Source: Chaetorhynchus papuensis
Lineage: Eukaryota > Chordata > Aves > Passeriformes > Rhipiduridae
Length of the DNA: 64,000 nucleotides
Assembly (NCBI GenBank): GCA_013396525.1
Contig: VWYX01000273.1
Coordinates: forward strand, 124,001-188,000
Direction of reading: 5' to 3'
The translations under genes were made by a program, and so were the position numbers. Position 1 is the stretch's first letter; each line of letters starts with the position of its first letter. The notes beneath the pieces were generated by a model. It was not told the origin of the DNA. It worked only from the letters and a program-made list of their open reading frames with translations, and searched no databases. Positions 26,742 to 39,453 of this stretch are shown in pieces.

Positions 26742-28211
26742 GTGAGCAGCTCACAGCATTCCCTGGGGCTTTTCTGGGGTTTTTTTCAGTTTTTTATCAA
26801 TTTTAGTGGGACACACAATGGGATCCCGATATCTGTGTGCCTCAGATATCACTCAATTAACTTTACTCAGCAACAAGAGGAAGAAGAGTACTTTGAACTT
26901 TCATTCTCTGGGGTGAAAGTTGAAATGAGCTGGTTCAACCAGAATGCTGGAAACTGTGCCCACTGCTCTGCATGAGGGGAAATGCCTCTCTGTAAGAGGT
27001 GCTGGTTGTATTCCTCATACCTACCCTAGCTTTTAAACACCATTAAATATACCTCTCTTGTTAGCTTGGAAGGGCATGCCTTCTACGGCTAATGCCTTGT
27101 AACAATATTGACAGATGCAGTCATAACAGCTTTTGCATAGCCAGAGAAAGAAACAGCAATACAGAAGTTTTCAAATATGTTACGTAGCTAGAAGGAAAAA
27201 AATTAGTTTGAAGAATAGATGAAATTTAAGAAATCGGGTCGGAAAATCTAAGGAGGCCACAGCCAAGAATCTATTAACAGGAAATGCTCTTTGGAAGAGA
27301 ATACAGAAACAGACAACTACCCAGCAAAGTAGCAGAGAGTTGCTACAGTGTTTAGACTTACACCCAGATATAGCAATAAAATAAACACCTACCTCATTAA
27401 ATCAGACTCATAGTGCACCCAAGAAATTCTGCTCCTTCTTGGTCAGAAAGGAACACATGAAATCTCTATCACACATTTGTCTAAACCAAGATCAAGCTGC
27501 CCAGCTGATAAGCAGACAGAAGAAACAAAATCTTCAGAAACCCTACCCACCCTGCTCCTATAACAAACTAGGTAAGGACAACCCCGTCTGACCAGGTGGA
27601 AACCATTGCCCCTTTCCTTCAGGAATCAGCACCTGGGTAGCCTCCTTTAAGCCTCCTTAAGCTCTCATGGCAGGTGAGAGCCTTTGAGAGGTCAGGGATT
27701 GCCAAGAGGTCAACTAAGGGAGAAAGACAAAACGACATGTTCAATGAATGTCTTCCCATTATATCCCAAGGTTGCTCATTTGGTTTTCTCAAGTTGGGAA
27801 GAGAAGGGAGGTTGGGCCCTGCACTGCTCCCTGGGGAAAGGCTGCTCTGCCAGCCTGCCTCTGACTCACTGTTGTGACATCTGGTATTAAAGCTTAGGTA
27901 GTTTGAAGATCAGTGGAACAGAGCATTTAAAAACCCGTTATTTCACTTGTTCATTTGATTTTTAAATAACTGTGTTAATTCTTATTTACCACATCAGGCC
28001 CCTGAATATACTGAGCATTGTTCCAAGTTATTGTAACCTTCCCTCTTAAAAGTGTATTTAAGCCATTACAGTTTATCACATAAATCCTTCTTAGTTTGTG
28101 GATTATTGACCTGATAGGCCCAAACAGCTCCATCTGTCCTTTTAAATGGGCACAAATGCTGTGATAGTTTATTGCTTTCAATCCTATTATTTGCAAAGTG
28201 CTTTCTTCCTC

Positions 28212-28239
28212 TGTGTGTGTGTGTGTGTGCGTGTTTGTG
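28212..28239. repeat. TG microsatellite
   Basis: About nine TG units followed by the interrupted CGTGTTTGTG. Confidence 0.95.
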
Positions 28240-31200
28240 CTTAGTATTCAGGGACAATTTATTGTCAAGTTGTTGGCTATACTCTTTTAAATATAGAGCC
28301 TCCCAGTGCAAACTGCCCCCATACAGTAGCATAAGTGAATGTACTGCTACTTGACTTGGGAAATTAAACTGTTGCCTTAGAGCCAGCCTTTGAGAGTGAT
28401 GTAAAAGTTGATAGACTGGAAGAACACTTGAAAGTGAAAAGGAGCTCCCTTTTGAAATGTTGATGTGAATCAAGTCTGAGTTAATGAAGCTTTTATAGTC
28501 ATAAAGTTACTTTCAGATATCTACTCTAAGTGGTTCTTTTGAAAGAGCTAAAATTATGCTCTAAGGGACATTTGTTGAAGTGAAAACAGGAGTAAAATAG
28601 TTTATTACCTGTTGGTATGTTGTCAGGGTGAGAGTATGCAGAGAAAAACAGGCATTTTTCATTGGCCAGTATCTGTGGGTCAAATTATTTACCAACACTG
28701 AGTTAATAATTTTGATGTGTTGAGTCAAATAATTTTGGATGGAAGTTTTAAAGTGCTATGAAAAGGTTCCCTGTGCAAGGAAGCCTGTTCTTTCCTGCCC
28801 CAAGGGTATTCTACACATGGAATTATTACTGTTAGGCAAGGTACTGAAAAGCCTGGAGACCAAATATGGAGACAAAAATCTGCAAAATGTGGCTGCCACC
28901 TTGGCCTGAGGGATTTCATCACTTTTGTCCTCTTTCTATGTGTGAGCCACTCCACCTGGCACCAGGAGGCCAGGCCATGCAGAACATGTGGATGTGACTT
29001 CCCAGTATGCAGAATGCTTTGCCTCTGACATGGCTGGATTCTCTTTGCAACGAAGATTAGTGAAAAAGAGACAGTCTAGCAAGTCTCTTCTGAATAGTAT
29101 TTAAAAATATTACAGAAACTAAAAAAATACTTTGCAGATGGTCTGTAATAGCTTTTGTATATAAAAATAGAGATGTCTTAGGTCTGACACTTGGTAGAGA
29201 GTGGTTTGTAACTGGCTTATACTCTTTTATAACATATATATGCAAGGGACACATACATGCAAGAGATGAGGAAGCTCAGCAAAGTGGGAGCATATTTTTG
29301 GCAGGCTATTTTTGCAGAAGAAATGCCAGGTGCTAGCATCTTCTTAAATCCAGAGCTATCGCCAAAATTTGAGTGAAGCTGTGAAATACCTTTGATCATA
29401 CCATTTTGTATGTGATGGTGTTATTCTAAGTATACTTGTGTGAATACTCAGAGCTCAGTCCGTGCACTGCCTTTTTTTTTTTTTTTTGCTTATCTAAGTG
29501 ATTTATTACTTTTTTTAAAGGCATCTGGACCCTCTGACCCATCCATTATTGGACCATTGAGTCTCTGTAGGGTTTACCAGTGACTAAATCTTGTCCTAAG
29601 CAGAAAGCTTGCATAAAACACTTCTTCTTTGAAGTGGAAATAATTGCATCCTAGATGCTCACACTTTGTTTTGGCAGGGAGAAAAGTGGTGGCCTCTGGA
29701 GACAGTCCACCAAGCAGCTCTTAGGAGAGGGCATCAGCTTCCCTGGCTGAAGCAATTGGAAATTCTGTCCTGTTATACAAATACGAAGCAGAAGTTTGAA
29801 GTATTTAGGAAACTTTCACTTCCCTTTTAGCATCAAACAGAACAGTTATTTTTGGGGATGAGCACATTTAATCCTGCCATCCTGGATACTGAGCCTAATG
29901 GAAAAAGAGTGATCCAGATGTTCAGCTGCACCTTGGGCAACTGTTTTAGCAACACTTATGAAATGCTGATATGCTTGAAGATATGGAAGACAGTGATAAA
30001 GAGCATTTCTGCAGCATTAAAAATTAAAGCTTTGCTCTCTGAAATGTAAGCATTCTGCATATATCATATCCATAAGCTTTAGGATGATGTCTAGAATTCC
30101 AAGTGAATATGGCTTCCTTATTGCATAGTATTAACTAGCACTCTTATCCTACAGAAATGGAAGCTGAGCATCTGATAGAGGAGCATCTAAGAAATAAATT
30201 TGTCTATATATGTTTCATTCTATGTATATAGTATGTCCATATAAACACACTAAAACTGCATGTAGCAAATTTTACCCACATTCACCCTAGGTACCAATAG
30301 AATATATTTAAGACTGAGACATTTCTGGGAAAAATCAGTAAATTTATATTTGTTCAAGCTTAGGCTCATTGAATTACTGAGATGAAATTACCCAAACCCC
30401 TTTTTTACAAGTGGTTTCTCTGCACCAAACACAAGGTTTCCATCAGGGAAAAAGAACTGGGCTTGCTCGAGAAAGATTAACTCCATCACCCTGAATGAAT
30501 GTGAAGCCAGAAGGGAACCTTTCCAATGCTTACTGTTTCTGTTTTAACATTTCAGTCACCAGGAGGAGGGAGAAGACTTCAGTGTATTACTGGAAGCTAT
30601 TCATTTTATGAACTGTATCAATAATGTGGCTTATATTCTACTTGGTGACTAAATTGTTTTCTGAGTTTATATTCACAGTAAATGAGTTTTATCTAGTTAG
30701 GCTATAAAACTGAACTTATTAATCAGGCACTAGTGAGGATGGGGTTTTGGACAAGGTTTTTTTAGCTATTTTAGTAGCTAGAACACTGTTTTGGTGGTGG
30801 CTTTAATACTGTCTTAAAAATCTGATCCAAAGAATTATGAAGGCTGAAGGAATAAAATCACTGCTGTAGTATTTTATTAAAGCAGTTCACATTATACTGA
30901 AGGCTTGTAAACTGGCCTGTTTCTGTGAAAGCCACTCTTCTGCCTCTTGGTTTGATAGGCTGGTAAAAAAGAAGGGAGATACTGTAGACACTTGCAAGCT
31001 TTGGGACCAGAAGACTGAAATGGAAGGGGTAAGACAGTACACATCCTTTGATAAGAAACTGGTCCATACACAGCTTCATGCATTCTTCTTATGATAAAGG
31101 GTATGAAACAAAACGAAGTGCTATCCATAGGTCTTTCATCTTGAAACAGAGCAATGAAAACTCAAGTGGTGGTTATAGTCTCGAAGCCACTAGCTGGGAG

Positions 31201-33249
31201 CATTACATAGTACAGGTCTCATTGCCACCTGGAATTCTTTTAAGCTATACTGTATTTACATGATGTCATTTAAAAGGGAAGGAATGATGAAGGCTCAATT
31301 AATTGTAAAATCAAAAACACACAGAGGAAACATCTGACTATTTTAATATGCATATATGAATGATCTTCATGGCTGCATAATTCATTTTAACATGAAATAA
31401 GCCGGTTCTCCAGGATGGGCCAATTCTACTAAGACTTCATTAAAAATTTCATCCTGAGCCAGGTGGGAAGACTGACTCCAGTCAAATCCATTGGAAGCTG
31501 AGGGATATGATCACAGTGTTTGAATCTTAAAGCAATCCAAAGTGGAAGTAACAGTGAATAAGCACTGGGGTATTTGGGTAACCCTAAGCCAGACTGGTAG
31601 GGGGTTTCATATACTGGAATGAATTCTGCAGCACCTAGCTCCAGAAACCTTGATCTCAGTGAATCCTGATGGGCTGCTGGCTAGGAAGGTTTGGCAGCCT
31701 GGATGCACACACTTTATCAGTTCAGGGCTCTCTCTCCTCTTTTCTGTTGAATTTGGCTTCCATCACAGAGTAATGGTAGCTGAAATGTGCAGCCCACCTC
31801 TGGTTCTGCATGCACCACTGGAAAGGTGCAAAAACTCTGCAGGGTCACAGTTGACCCCAAATCACAGACACAAAGCCATGCTCTGGCTGGATCTCTGCTT
31901 GTAGCCTGCAGGCAGAATGTGGTGGAGAACAAAGCATGCAGAGTTTTATCAGGAGGACTTCACCTGTCCTTGTACCTTCTTTGTTCCAGGCAGTTCCAGT
32001 GAGTTGACCTAGAACACAGTGATGACTCTATGGAAGCCGAAACTGGCCCTTTTTCTCCAAACAACTTTGTTCTTTCAATTTTTATTTAATCAGTAGAGTC
32101 TCTACAAGAAAATTTAGCATAACTGAGTAGAGCTTTCTTTTCTAGTAGTGAAAGTCAACACAATGTTCTGAAATCACAGCAAGTATCAAATTCCTGATAA
32201 CTTGATGGCATCTCCAGATGCTGAGATGAAATAATGCAGAGGAGCATAGATTATTTGATAAATATCGACACTGATCTCAAATGGTCCCAAAGGAAGAAAG
32301 TGTTCTAGCTTATGAGAACTTTACTGTGTTGCTCTCTACTCCGTAAGAAATGTCTCTGCCTATGAACTCTGTGCAAATAAAAAGCACTGTTTACAGAAAG
32401 GATCCTTCTTCTTTTAGTTCTGCAAATGTGGAGAGTGATCTTGTTCACCTCTTAGACACCAGAAAAACCTTTGTGGCAGATCTATCATACAGCTTTGTGT
32501 TCATGTAGCACCTCCAGGACAGCTTTTCAGAAGAGGCCTGTGTGTGATTCCCTAATAAAAATGATGAGTGAATAATCATTGGCAGTATACATGCAAATTG
32601 GCTTTCCAAAGCATGGAGCCACAAGACAAAGTTTATCAATCAAGGGCACCAAAGCAATTGTGAACAGTCCCCAGAGAATTAGTCCTCCAAGAATGCATGA
32701 AATCAATCTGGCAGCCTCTGAAATACACAGTCCAGTTGCTTCTGTCCATACAAATATTCACCCTCTCACCATGGAGGCACTAAGGAATGCAGATTAAAAG
32801 GACTGAAACAGTCACTCTGCAGCAAGAAGCTAAGTAAAGACTAATAATTATTTTATCTGTGCTGAACAACGTTGTAAGCAAATTGCACATAATTATGACA
32901 AAATACCATCAACAACATGACAATCTCCTGTTGTGTGCTGGGGCATTTGGCACTCAGCGCTGCCGAGTCAAATGTTTGTTCCCTTTCTTATGCTTGGTGT
33001 TTGTTTTTTTGTCTGTTGCTTGGATTCACAGTTTTGCTTCAATAAAGACTTTTTATACTGTTGTTGTGTCATTGTGTTCACTGATTTATGCCAGAGGATT
33101 GAACTTCAGTAGCCAGAGTCTCATCTTCATTCCTCACTGCAGGGACTGTTCCCTGTCAGAAGCTCTTTCCATTCCTTGGAAAGAGGAGACAAATGAGCCC
33201 AACCAGTGATATCTGTGAGGGAACGGGGTACGCACTGGGATGAAAGGCA

Positions 33250-33280
33250 TGTGGAGATCCCTCCTCATAGGAGGGGAAGA
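33250..33280. repeat. short inverted repeat
   Basis: Within this span CCCTCCT, the 3-base loop CAT and AGGAGGG form a perfect 7-bp stem, followed by GGAAGATC, which partly mirrors the GATC before the left arm. Confidence 0.7.
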
Positions 33281-36200
33281 TCAGTTTGTTTTAAGGACTT
33301 GCTGGCAAACTTGTGCTATCAGACTTAGCTTTTGACATTCGTGGCCTGGGCTTGCTAGGGATTTTTGCACCACTGTTAAACCATGTGGCCTTTTGGGGGA
33401 CTGATGGCCTGTCCCCATTTTGACCTTGCCAACAAGACCCTTTCTGTTGCCTTTGGTGGCAGATGGCAAAAGCTCCATGTAAGGAGGTTCTGTACAGCAA
33501 GTGAGATGATCGCATCCCATTTGACTAGTCCGAACCAGATGCAGATGAACTCTAGAGATTTTTGAAGCTTATAAAATCTGGGCAAAACAAATTGCTTCAG
33601 ATTTTAAGTTGCTTGCTTTGCAAAGTTATCCTGCAGTAAGATAAAGCTAAAAAAAAAGGGCAACACAACTGCAGATGAAATCTAAAACTGACAAATGCAG
33701 TGTAGTTCACAAAGAAAGTCACAAGAATGACTAAACAGTGCTAACAGTGTTATAGCGGCATATTCACAATTTTCCATGCAGGTGTAGCTCCTGCCCACAT
33801 TAAAAAAAAAAAAGCTTTAAAAATATGCGGTGTATACTTAGCAACTGATCCTTGAGAAGCAAGCCAGTCCTTAATATCTTCCACATGTTTGGAAATAGAG
33901 GTCCTTCAATTGAGGAAGCCATCAGAAAGCAGGGGATTAATTAAGTACAAATTTTGTTTGGGCTTCTCCTTTTTCTGATCAGAAATTTTGTGCAGATGCA
34001 AGACTTGGTTGTGGCATTGGTCTTGGAATTCTACGCTTTTGTGCCAGCCCATCTCGCGGAGCAGAACAAAGACTCACAGCACACACGTGCCTTAGCTTTG
34101 TAGAAGTAGTGTTGGTATGAGCAGATGTTTGGCAGGCTTTAAGTGCCGTGGAGTGCAGCATTTGAGGCCTTAAACTCTCGGAGAGCTGAAGGGTGCTAGG
34201 GGGATGCAGGAGGTGGACAGGGAGCACATCCCGATTGCCCCCCCGGTGGGGAGTGCATGCTGTACACCGGTGGTGGTGAGGCCATACACCTTCACACACC
34301 ACACCTCTGCTTTTCAGGTCCAGCCACTGAAGACCTGGGTGGAAATAAAGGGGAGATTGAAAAACATTGCCATGCTCGGAGTATTTTTCAGAGGCGAGAA
34401 CGAAAGCTGCTGTCTCTCTGACAAGGCAATGAGCCCTCTAGAGGCAGCTGCAACCAGAGCAACCCCTATCGTGATGGTGCGTCATGGAGGAAGAGCCCAG
34501 CCTGGTGTCACACGCCTTTGCACCCTCTCCAAGCCTGCTCCCTTTCCCACAGCCCTTCCTTCTCTCTATCCCAGTCCCCCGGCACCCATCCCGGCCCCTG
34601 GTAATTACTCCCACTTTAACCACTAGGCTGGAGAAGTCCTGGGGAAAGGAGTTGCAGCTGGGCACAGAGACAGTGGCATTTAAGCCACTTTTAAAAGTTT
34701 GCAAAAAAGCTTGTTTGCTTGTACATTGTGTATAGGCCATTAAGCAGTCCTCATCTTACATGGCATTTCTTTAAAGATGTGACAGGAATTGAGGTAAACA
34801 GCTTCTTAGCTACCCAGTAATCCTTTCAGAGTCAAACTCTCTTCAGGATGAATCTAATCACAGTCCATCCAGGCTCTGGTAGGAGTTGCTAAGCCCAGCA
34901 AGCACAACCACCCCTCCATGCCTTCAGGAATGGCCAGAGCACTGCCTCCCCCTTGGTGCTTGCTGCTCAAGAGTGAGAAGGGAGCAAATAACAGCAGAAA
35001 ACTACTGGGGAACAGTAGTGAGGGTGCAGGGTGTCAAGCAGGCTGCAGGGTAGCTTCAGACATACAAGGTGTTAATTCCTTACTGTTAATGTTTAATTAA
35101 AATCCCAGACTCCTGCCTTTTCTATCCTGGGAAAGCAGTGGATGCTGTGGGAATGCCGTGATTTTAACCAGGCTGCTTTTCCAAGGGCTTCTGAAGCTGT
35201 GAAGCTGACTCATCTCTGGCTCCTCCGTGCTGTGGGTGAAGCAGCAGGCGGGGAGGCTCGTTGTGCAGCCTCCCTGGAGCAGGGGCTGTGACTGGGGTCG
35301 TGACAGTGTGCTGGTTGTATTTTATCACTCTTGCTTCATTTTCAAGGTCTTGGAACTTGTCAAAAGCAGCAGTTTAGTCTATAAGAGAAGTTGTTCAGGC
35401 TTTGAAAAAACCCTCCAGGCACTTCTGTATACCTGTCTTTACAAGACAGCATAAAACCTTTTTGCAATCCCCCTCAGGCATGTGTTATGTGCCAGTTGTG
35501 GGCATTCAGCTTGGTCTGGAGAAGTACCTCACATCTCTTCTCTGCTTTCAAAGCTCCGAGTGATTCCTATCTGTCAGCTATCAAACCACAATTTCTCCAA
35601 AAGGAGAACTTTTCTTTTTTTATCCTGTTTCCTCAAAAACTTACGCTGTAAGATCAGCATTAAAGGGCTTAAACACCTTAAGCCCCTCATGACAAAGTCT
35701 ATGGTATTAATTGCTGGATGATCTTGCTCCAGTGGTCTGCAAGATACAGCAAAATGGTTCCAGTGATTTCTCTTCTGAAATATCGAAGTCTAGTACTAGC
35801 ATTTCCTATGCCCTTGCTTTTCTTGACTAGATGTTAATTAAAACCCTAAAAATTCCATAATTTGATTAAGAGACACGCAGTTAATTTCTTTGCACCACTG
35901 TCAGGTTCATCCATCCATCTCAGGCAAGGAAAAAAAGCAAAAAAGAAGCTCCAATGTTATGCAGAATTACCCATTATTATATAAGCCTCACACAGGATAT
36001 TTGTAGGATAATATGAAAAATAGTGTGTATAAGTCTCTTACTTACAGTTTAATTTATTGTGCACATTATTTTTAAAGGTGTGATGGCTGGTTTAATTCAA
36101 CTAAGAATATATGTTAGCTAGCCCTCACCTGGCTGCTTTTGGATGGAATTCATGGGAGGTTCTTGATTTATTTTTTTTTTCCATTCCAAGTGGAGGCAAG

Positions 36201-37317
36201 ACTTAGATGCATATGTTCTCAAAAAGAATGCAAACATATAGTTTAATTTAATATCTTTGTTAATTTTTTTTTTTTTGTAAACTATTAAGACTTTTGGAAT
36301 CAGCATTTTTAAGTGACTTAAGCCTACAGATTGATGCTTGGGCTGACATGTTAGCTAGGCAGGGGAGGGACGATTTATTCTTGGAAATCTGTGACAGAAT
36401 TGATGTAAAGCCTAAAAAAGATGTTTCTTTTATAAAGATGTTGGTGCTGTATAGGCAACAGTCCACACATTTCATCTGCTTGTTATGTTGTTGGTCTCTC
36501 ACAAGCTACAAACCCCCACTGCTGTAAGCAGTAGTAACAGCAATCCCTAGCCCACTAGCATCAGTTCCCTAAACACTTGAAATGCAGCCTAGTCCTAGAC
36601 TGGAAAACACATAGCTGGCTGATTTTTTCCCTCTGATTTTAAAATTTTGGCCAACAAAACTCTTAGTTTTCTGCATGCATTTTTTGCAGGGGATAAAGTT
36701 CCAGTTTAGCCAATGCCATCCTGAAGGAACAAAAAATTTACTTTTTACTCCTGACCTTGTATTTCAGACTACAGAACTCTGAAGATCAGGGTGAATTTTT
36801 GTCTCAGCAAAGAGTAGAAAATAATAACTTGAGCCTTGTCAAGCAGTTCTCCTGTCTCCCTTGACAGCTCAGCCTTTGGTGGCTGCAGTGAGTCGGACAC
36901 GTGGCTGTATCATAAACCTTGTGGATCAGCCCAGCAGGAGGAAAGGAACACAGACTTGGAAGGGTCCCCTGTCTTCCTCTGTAAGCATCTGGGCATTTTA
37001 ACCTGCCTTGGGGTACCATTTTGCAGTCAGACAAAGAGCTCTTGCCCTTCGTCTTTGTGATTAGAGAGAGATTAGGTCTGATGCCTTTCTGGTGGTCCTT
37101 TGGGGCTCAGGAAAGGAATTTTGCCCTTGTCATGGCTGTCTGGTCAGTGCTGAAATTTCATTGTTTTTTTCCTGAATCCAGATATCAGGTAAGTAACATT
37201 TATAATTCATGTTATTACAGCTGGCTGGTGCCTAGGAGAAGGGACTGGTTTCCCAGCAGACTGGCTGGGGAAAGAGAAAGAGTTGCACAGTCACAAAACA
37301 TTTTCCTTTAAATAAGT

Positions 37318-38110
37318 CGAAATTTCTCCTGTTTCAGCTTGTGTCTGTTGTCTCTGGTCCTTACAGAGTGCAGTTCCCAAGAAGAGCCTTGTTCAGTACT
37401 TGCAGACAGCAGGTCTCCCCCTTACCCTCTCCCTCTTTGGCTGAACATGCCCAGCTCTCTCAGCTTCTCCTCCCAGACCACGTGCTCCAGCCTCGTGGGG
37501 ACCCTCTGCTAGACTGCCTCCAGATTGTCAATGTTTATCTTGTTCTGCAGAAGCCAAAAGTGGATCTAACACCTCAGCTGTGGTCTCACAGTTGCAGAGG
37601 AGAGGGAAATAATCATGTCATCATTCTTGCTAATGCAGCCAGGCATGCAGCTGGCCTTCCTTGCTGCAAAGATGCATTGCTGGTTCATGTTCAACTTGAT
37701 GTTCAACTTGATGTTCACCAGGACCTCCAGGTCTTACCTGCAAAACTGCTTTCCTGTCAGAGCTCGGCCTGTCCTGTATGTGGGGTTATTTCTCACCAGG
37801 GCAGGGCTTGGTGCTTCCCTTGATTGAACTCCATGAGGTTCAGTTTGGCCCGTTTCTCCAGCATATTGACTGCTCTCCTGTTTCGACGTTGTCTGAAAAC
37901 CTGCAGAGAGAACACTGATTCCCCCTATCCAGTCCCTTATACAGGCACTACACAATACTGGCGCTGGTAGGGACCTCTGACAAGTGTCTGCCATTTGCAC
38001 TTCAGACCCATAAGCTCCACCCTTGGAGCCTGACGGTTCAGAGGATTTTCCAACCAGCTTCTTGACCCCTCATTCAGTCCACCTCTCACCAATTTCCTTG
38101 TAAATTAGAT
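37318..38110 (-). mobile_element. CR1 LINE fragment, degenerate
   Basis: The plus strand follows the antisense CR1 order: CTCCTGTTTCAGCTTGTGTC, TGAACATGCCCAGCTCTCTC, the part corresponding to GTGGTCTCAC, TTGCTGGTTCATGTTCAACT, CACCAGGACCTCCAGGTC, GGGGTTATTTCTCACCAGGG and CTCCATGAGGTTCAGTTTGG. Weaker similarity then runs to about 38110 (TTCAGAGGATTTTCCAACCAGC and on), which corresponds to ORF2 upstream of the tail. The 3' end is missing, so this is an internal fragment. A 12-bp tandem duplication interrupts the frame region at 37690-37713. The 160-codon plus-strand frame here is only the antisense of the element. Confidence 0.85.
37690..37713. repeat. 12-bp tandem duplication inside CR1
   Basis: TTCAACTTGATG occurs twice in direct succession (37690-37701 and 37702-37713), followed by a partial third TTCACC. 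From memory of CR1, a single copy is normal at this place, so the second arose in this element. Confidence 0.9.
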
Positions 38111-39302
38111 TTCCAGAAGAAGGTACGGAATAAGTTAGGACTTAAAATAACAATTTGGGTTCAGAACAAAACATTTCTATTGGCTTGAGCAATAGGTAAA
38201 TACATAAATTGTGGTGGCAATTTATGCCAAAATCTTGTTTTGTGGTTTGTGAAATTGCTGCCCTTTCACCCAGAGATCTCCCAAATAACCCATGGAAAAA
38301 ACTATTGGGAAAAAGAGACCACTTCATATAGGCTGGCTGTTGAAAGAAGACTTATATAACTCCTATGTCAGACTGAGGCTCGACCTAGTAATTTTAAAGA
38401 CGTTAGGCTCATTCAAAAGATAATGAGTCCATGAGCTAATCTCTGGATGTCAAGCTATCACTATTATTCGAGATACAACGGCCGTATGTGTATAAACAGA
38501 GTTGTTATTGTCTTTAGTTACTGTTTGTGGATAATTCCCTGCAGCATATGTGCATTACTTCTTAATTTTTGGAAATATGAAATCTTGTTCTTTCCATGTG
38601 ATTTGCAGTAATTAGTTTCATTGTTCCTTTTCCAAGAATACCTGCTGTAATTATCTCTCCATGGTAAGCTGGGAGAAAGGATGACCACGGAAATCAAGTG
38701 ATATTAAGGGAAGATATAAAAATTTAAAATTACAAAACCATCAAGAACAGTTCCTCATAACTAATTTTTTCCAGAATATTTCAGAATTATTTTTAACTCC
38801 CTTGGGTGTTACTCTTGTTGATGTCTCTGTGCTATGTATAGAATCAATTCTTTCAGAAAAGGGACCTGTGATTTTAGACAGCATCATTTCAGGTGCTGAA
38901 ACTGAAACATTTTGCTGGATTCTGGTCATGAAAAGGTGATCCTTATCACTCTCTGGCAACTATTTGCAGTCCCAGATTCCATGGGCATTTTGAAATTAGT
39001 GGTTATAGATCCCTTGCAGTTTGTGGAGTCCAGGCTACCAAGATCATAAATGGGGCTGTTACCCTTTCTCCAGACATTAAACACCTACAGTGGTGCTGGG
39101 CATGTTTGGTAAACACACTTCGCCCTTTGGCTGGAGTGTTTCCAGGCTCTGAGCTTCAGAGATCATGTAATGGCAATCAGAAGCTGGCTTTTGTGTGCTT
39201 GGGCTCATGGGCTGTGAATAGAATAAGCAGTTCCTTCTAAGGCTTACTGTGCCCTGCAAGGGCCACATGGTGGAAGTCTCCACACTGCTCAGCTTGGGAA
39301 GA
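38111..39302. other. unique spacer between CR1 copies
   Basis: No gene or transposon recognised; includes the candidate element at 38470-38670. Confidence 0.45.
38470..38670. promoter_or_regulatory. candidate conserved noncoding element
   Basis: Contains AACGGCCGTATG with two CpGs in a CpG-poor setting, GCATATGTGCATTA, a CAGTAATTAG homeodomain-type core, TCATTGTTCC (SOX-like) and CTGTAATTATC. No open frame. The call rests on motif density alone. Confidence 0.17.
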
Positions 39303-39453
39303 CCGGTGTGGCACACTGCGTCTTCAAAGCCAGGCTGGATGAGGCTCTGAGCAGCCTGATCTGGTGGAAAGTGTCCCTGCCCGTGGCAGGCAGGTGGAAC
39401 AAGATGATCTTTAAGGTTCCTTCCAACCCAAACCATTCTATGATCACTGCTTG
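39303..39453 (+). mobile_element. CR1 LINE, about 150-bp 3' end
   Basis: Sense-strand CR1 3' end. TTCAAAGCCAGGCTGGATGA encodes the tail FKARLDEALSSL, followed by the hairpin CCCTGCCCGTGGCAGGCAGG, GATGATCTTTAAGGTTCCTT and the terminal CCATTCTATGATC. The extreme 3' end is intact while almost all of the body is lost, a severe 5' truncation. Only one of the typical 8-bp terminal repeats is present. The minus-strand 162-codon frame across it is a shadow. Confidence 0.95.

Larger units (their letters stand above)
15714..37317. other. 21.6-kb stretch without recognised genes or transposons
   Basis: I see only unique sequence, simple repeats (T10 near 25491, TG near 28212, T16 at 29472-29487, A12 at 33802-33813, T12 near 36265) and candidates listed separately. 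The longest frame, 178 codons at 26439-26975 on the plus strand, has low-complexity, non-domain-like sequence and no family I know. Open frames at 28066-28473 (minus) run through the TG microsatellite and are not credible genes. A small tandem duplication lies at 20871-20916. Confidence 0.5.

Noticed and set aside
26439..26975. 178-codon plus-strand frame, the longest in the window
   Set aside because: No domain, signal or family is visible, composition drifts along the frame, and frames of this length are expected by chance in 64 kb.
32940..33070. AATAAAG preceded by T-rich sequence, possible LTR end
   Set aside because: No terminal inverted repeats, TATA partner or duplicated flanks were found.
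37341..37823. 160-codon plus-strand frame
   Set aside because: It is the antisense of a CR1 ORF2 fragment.
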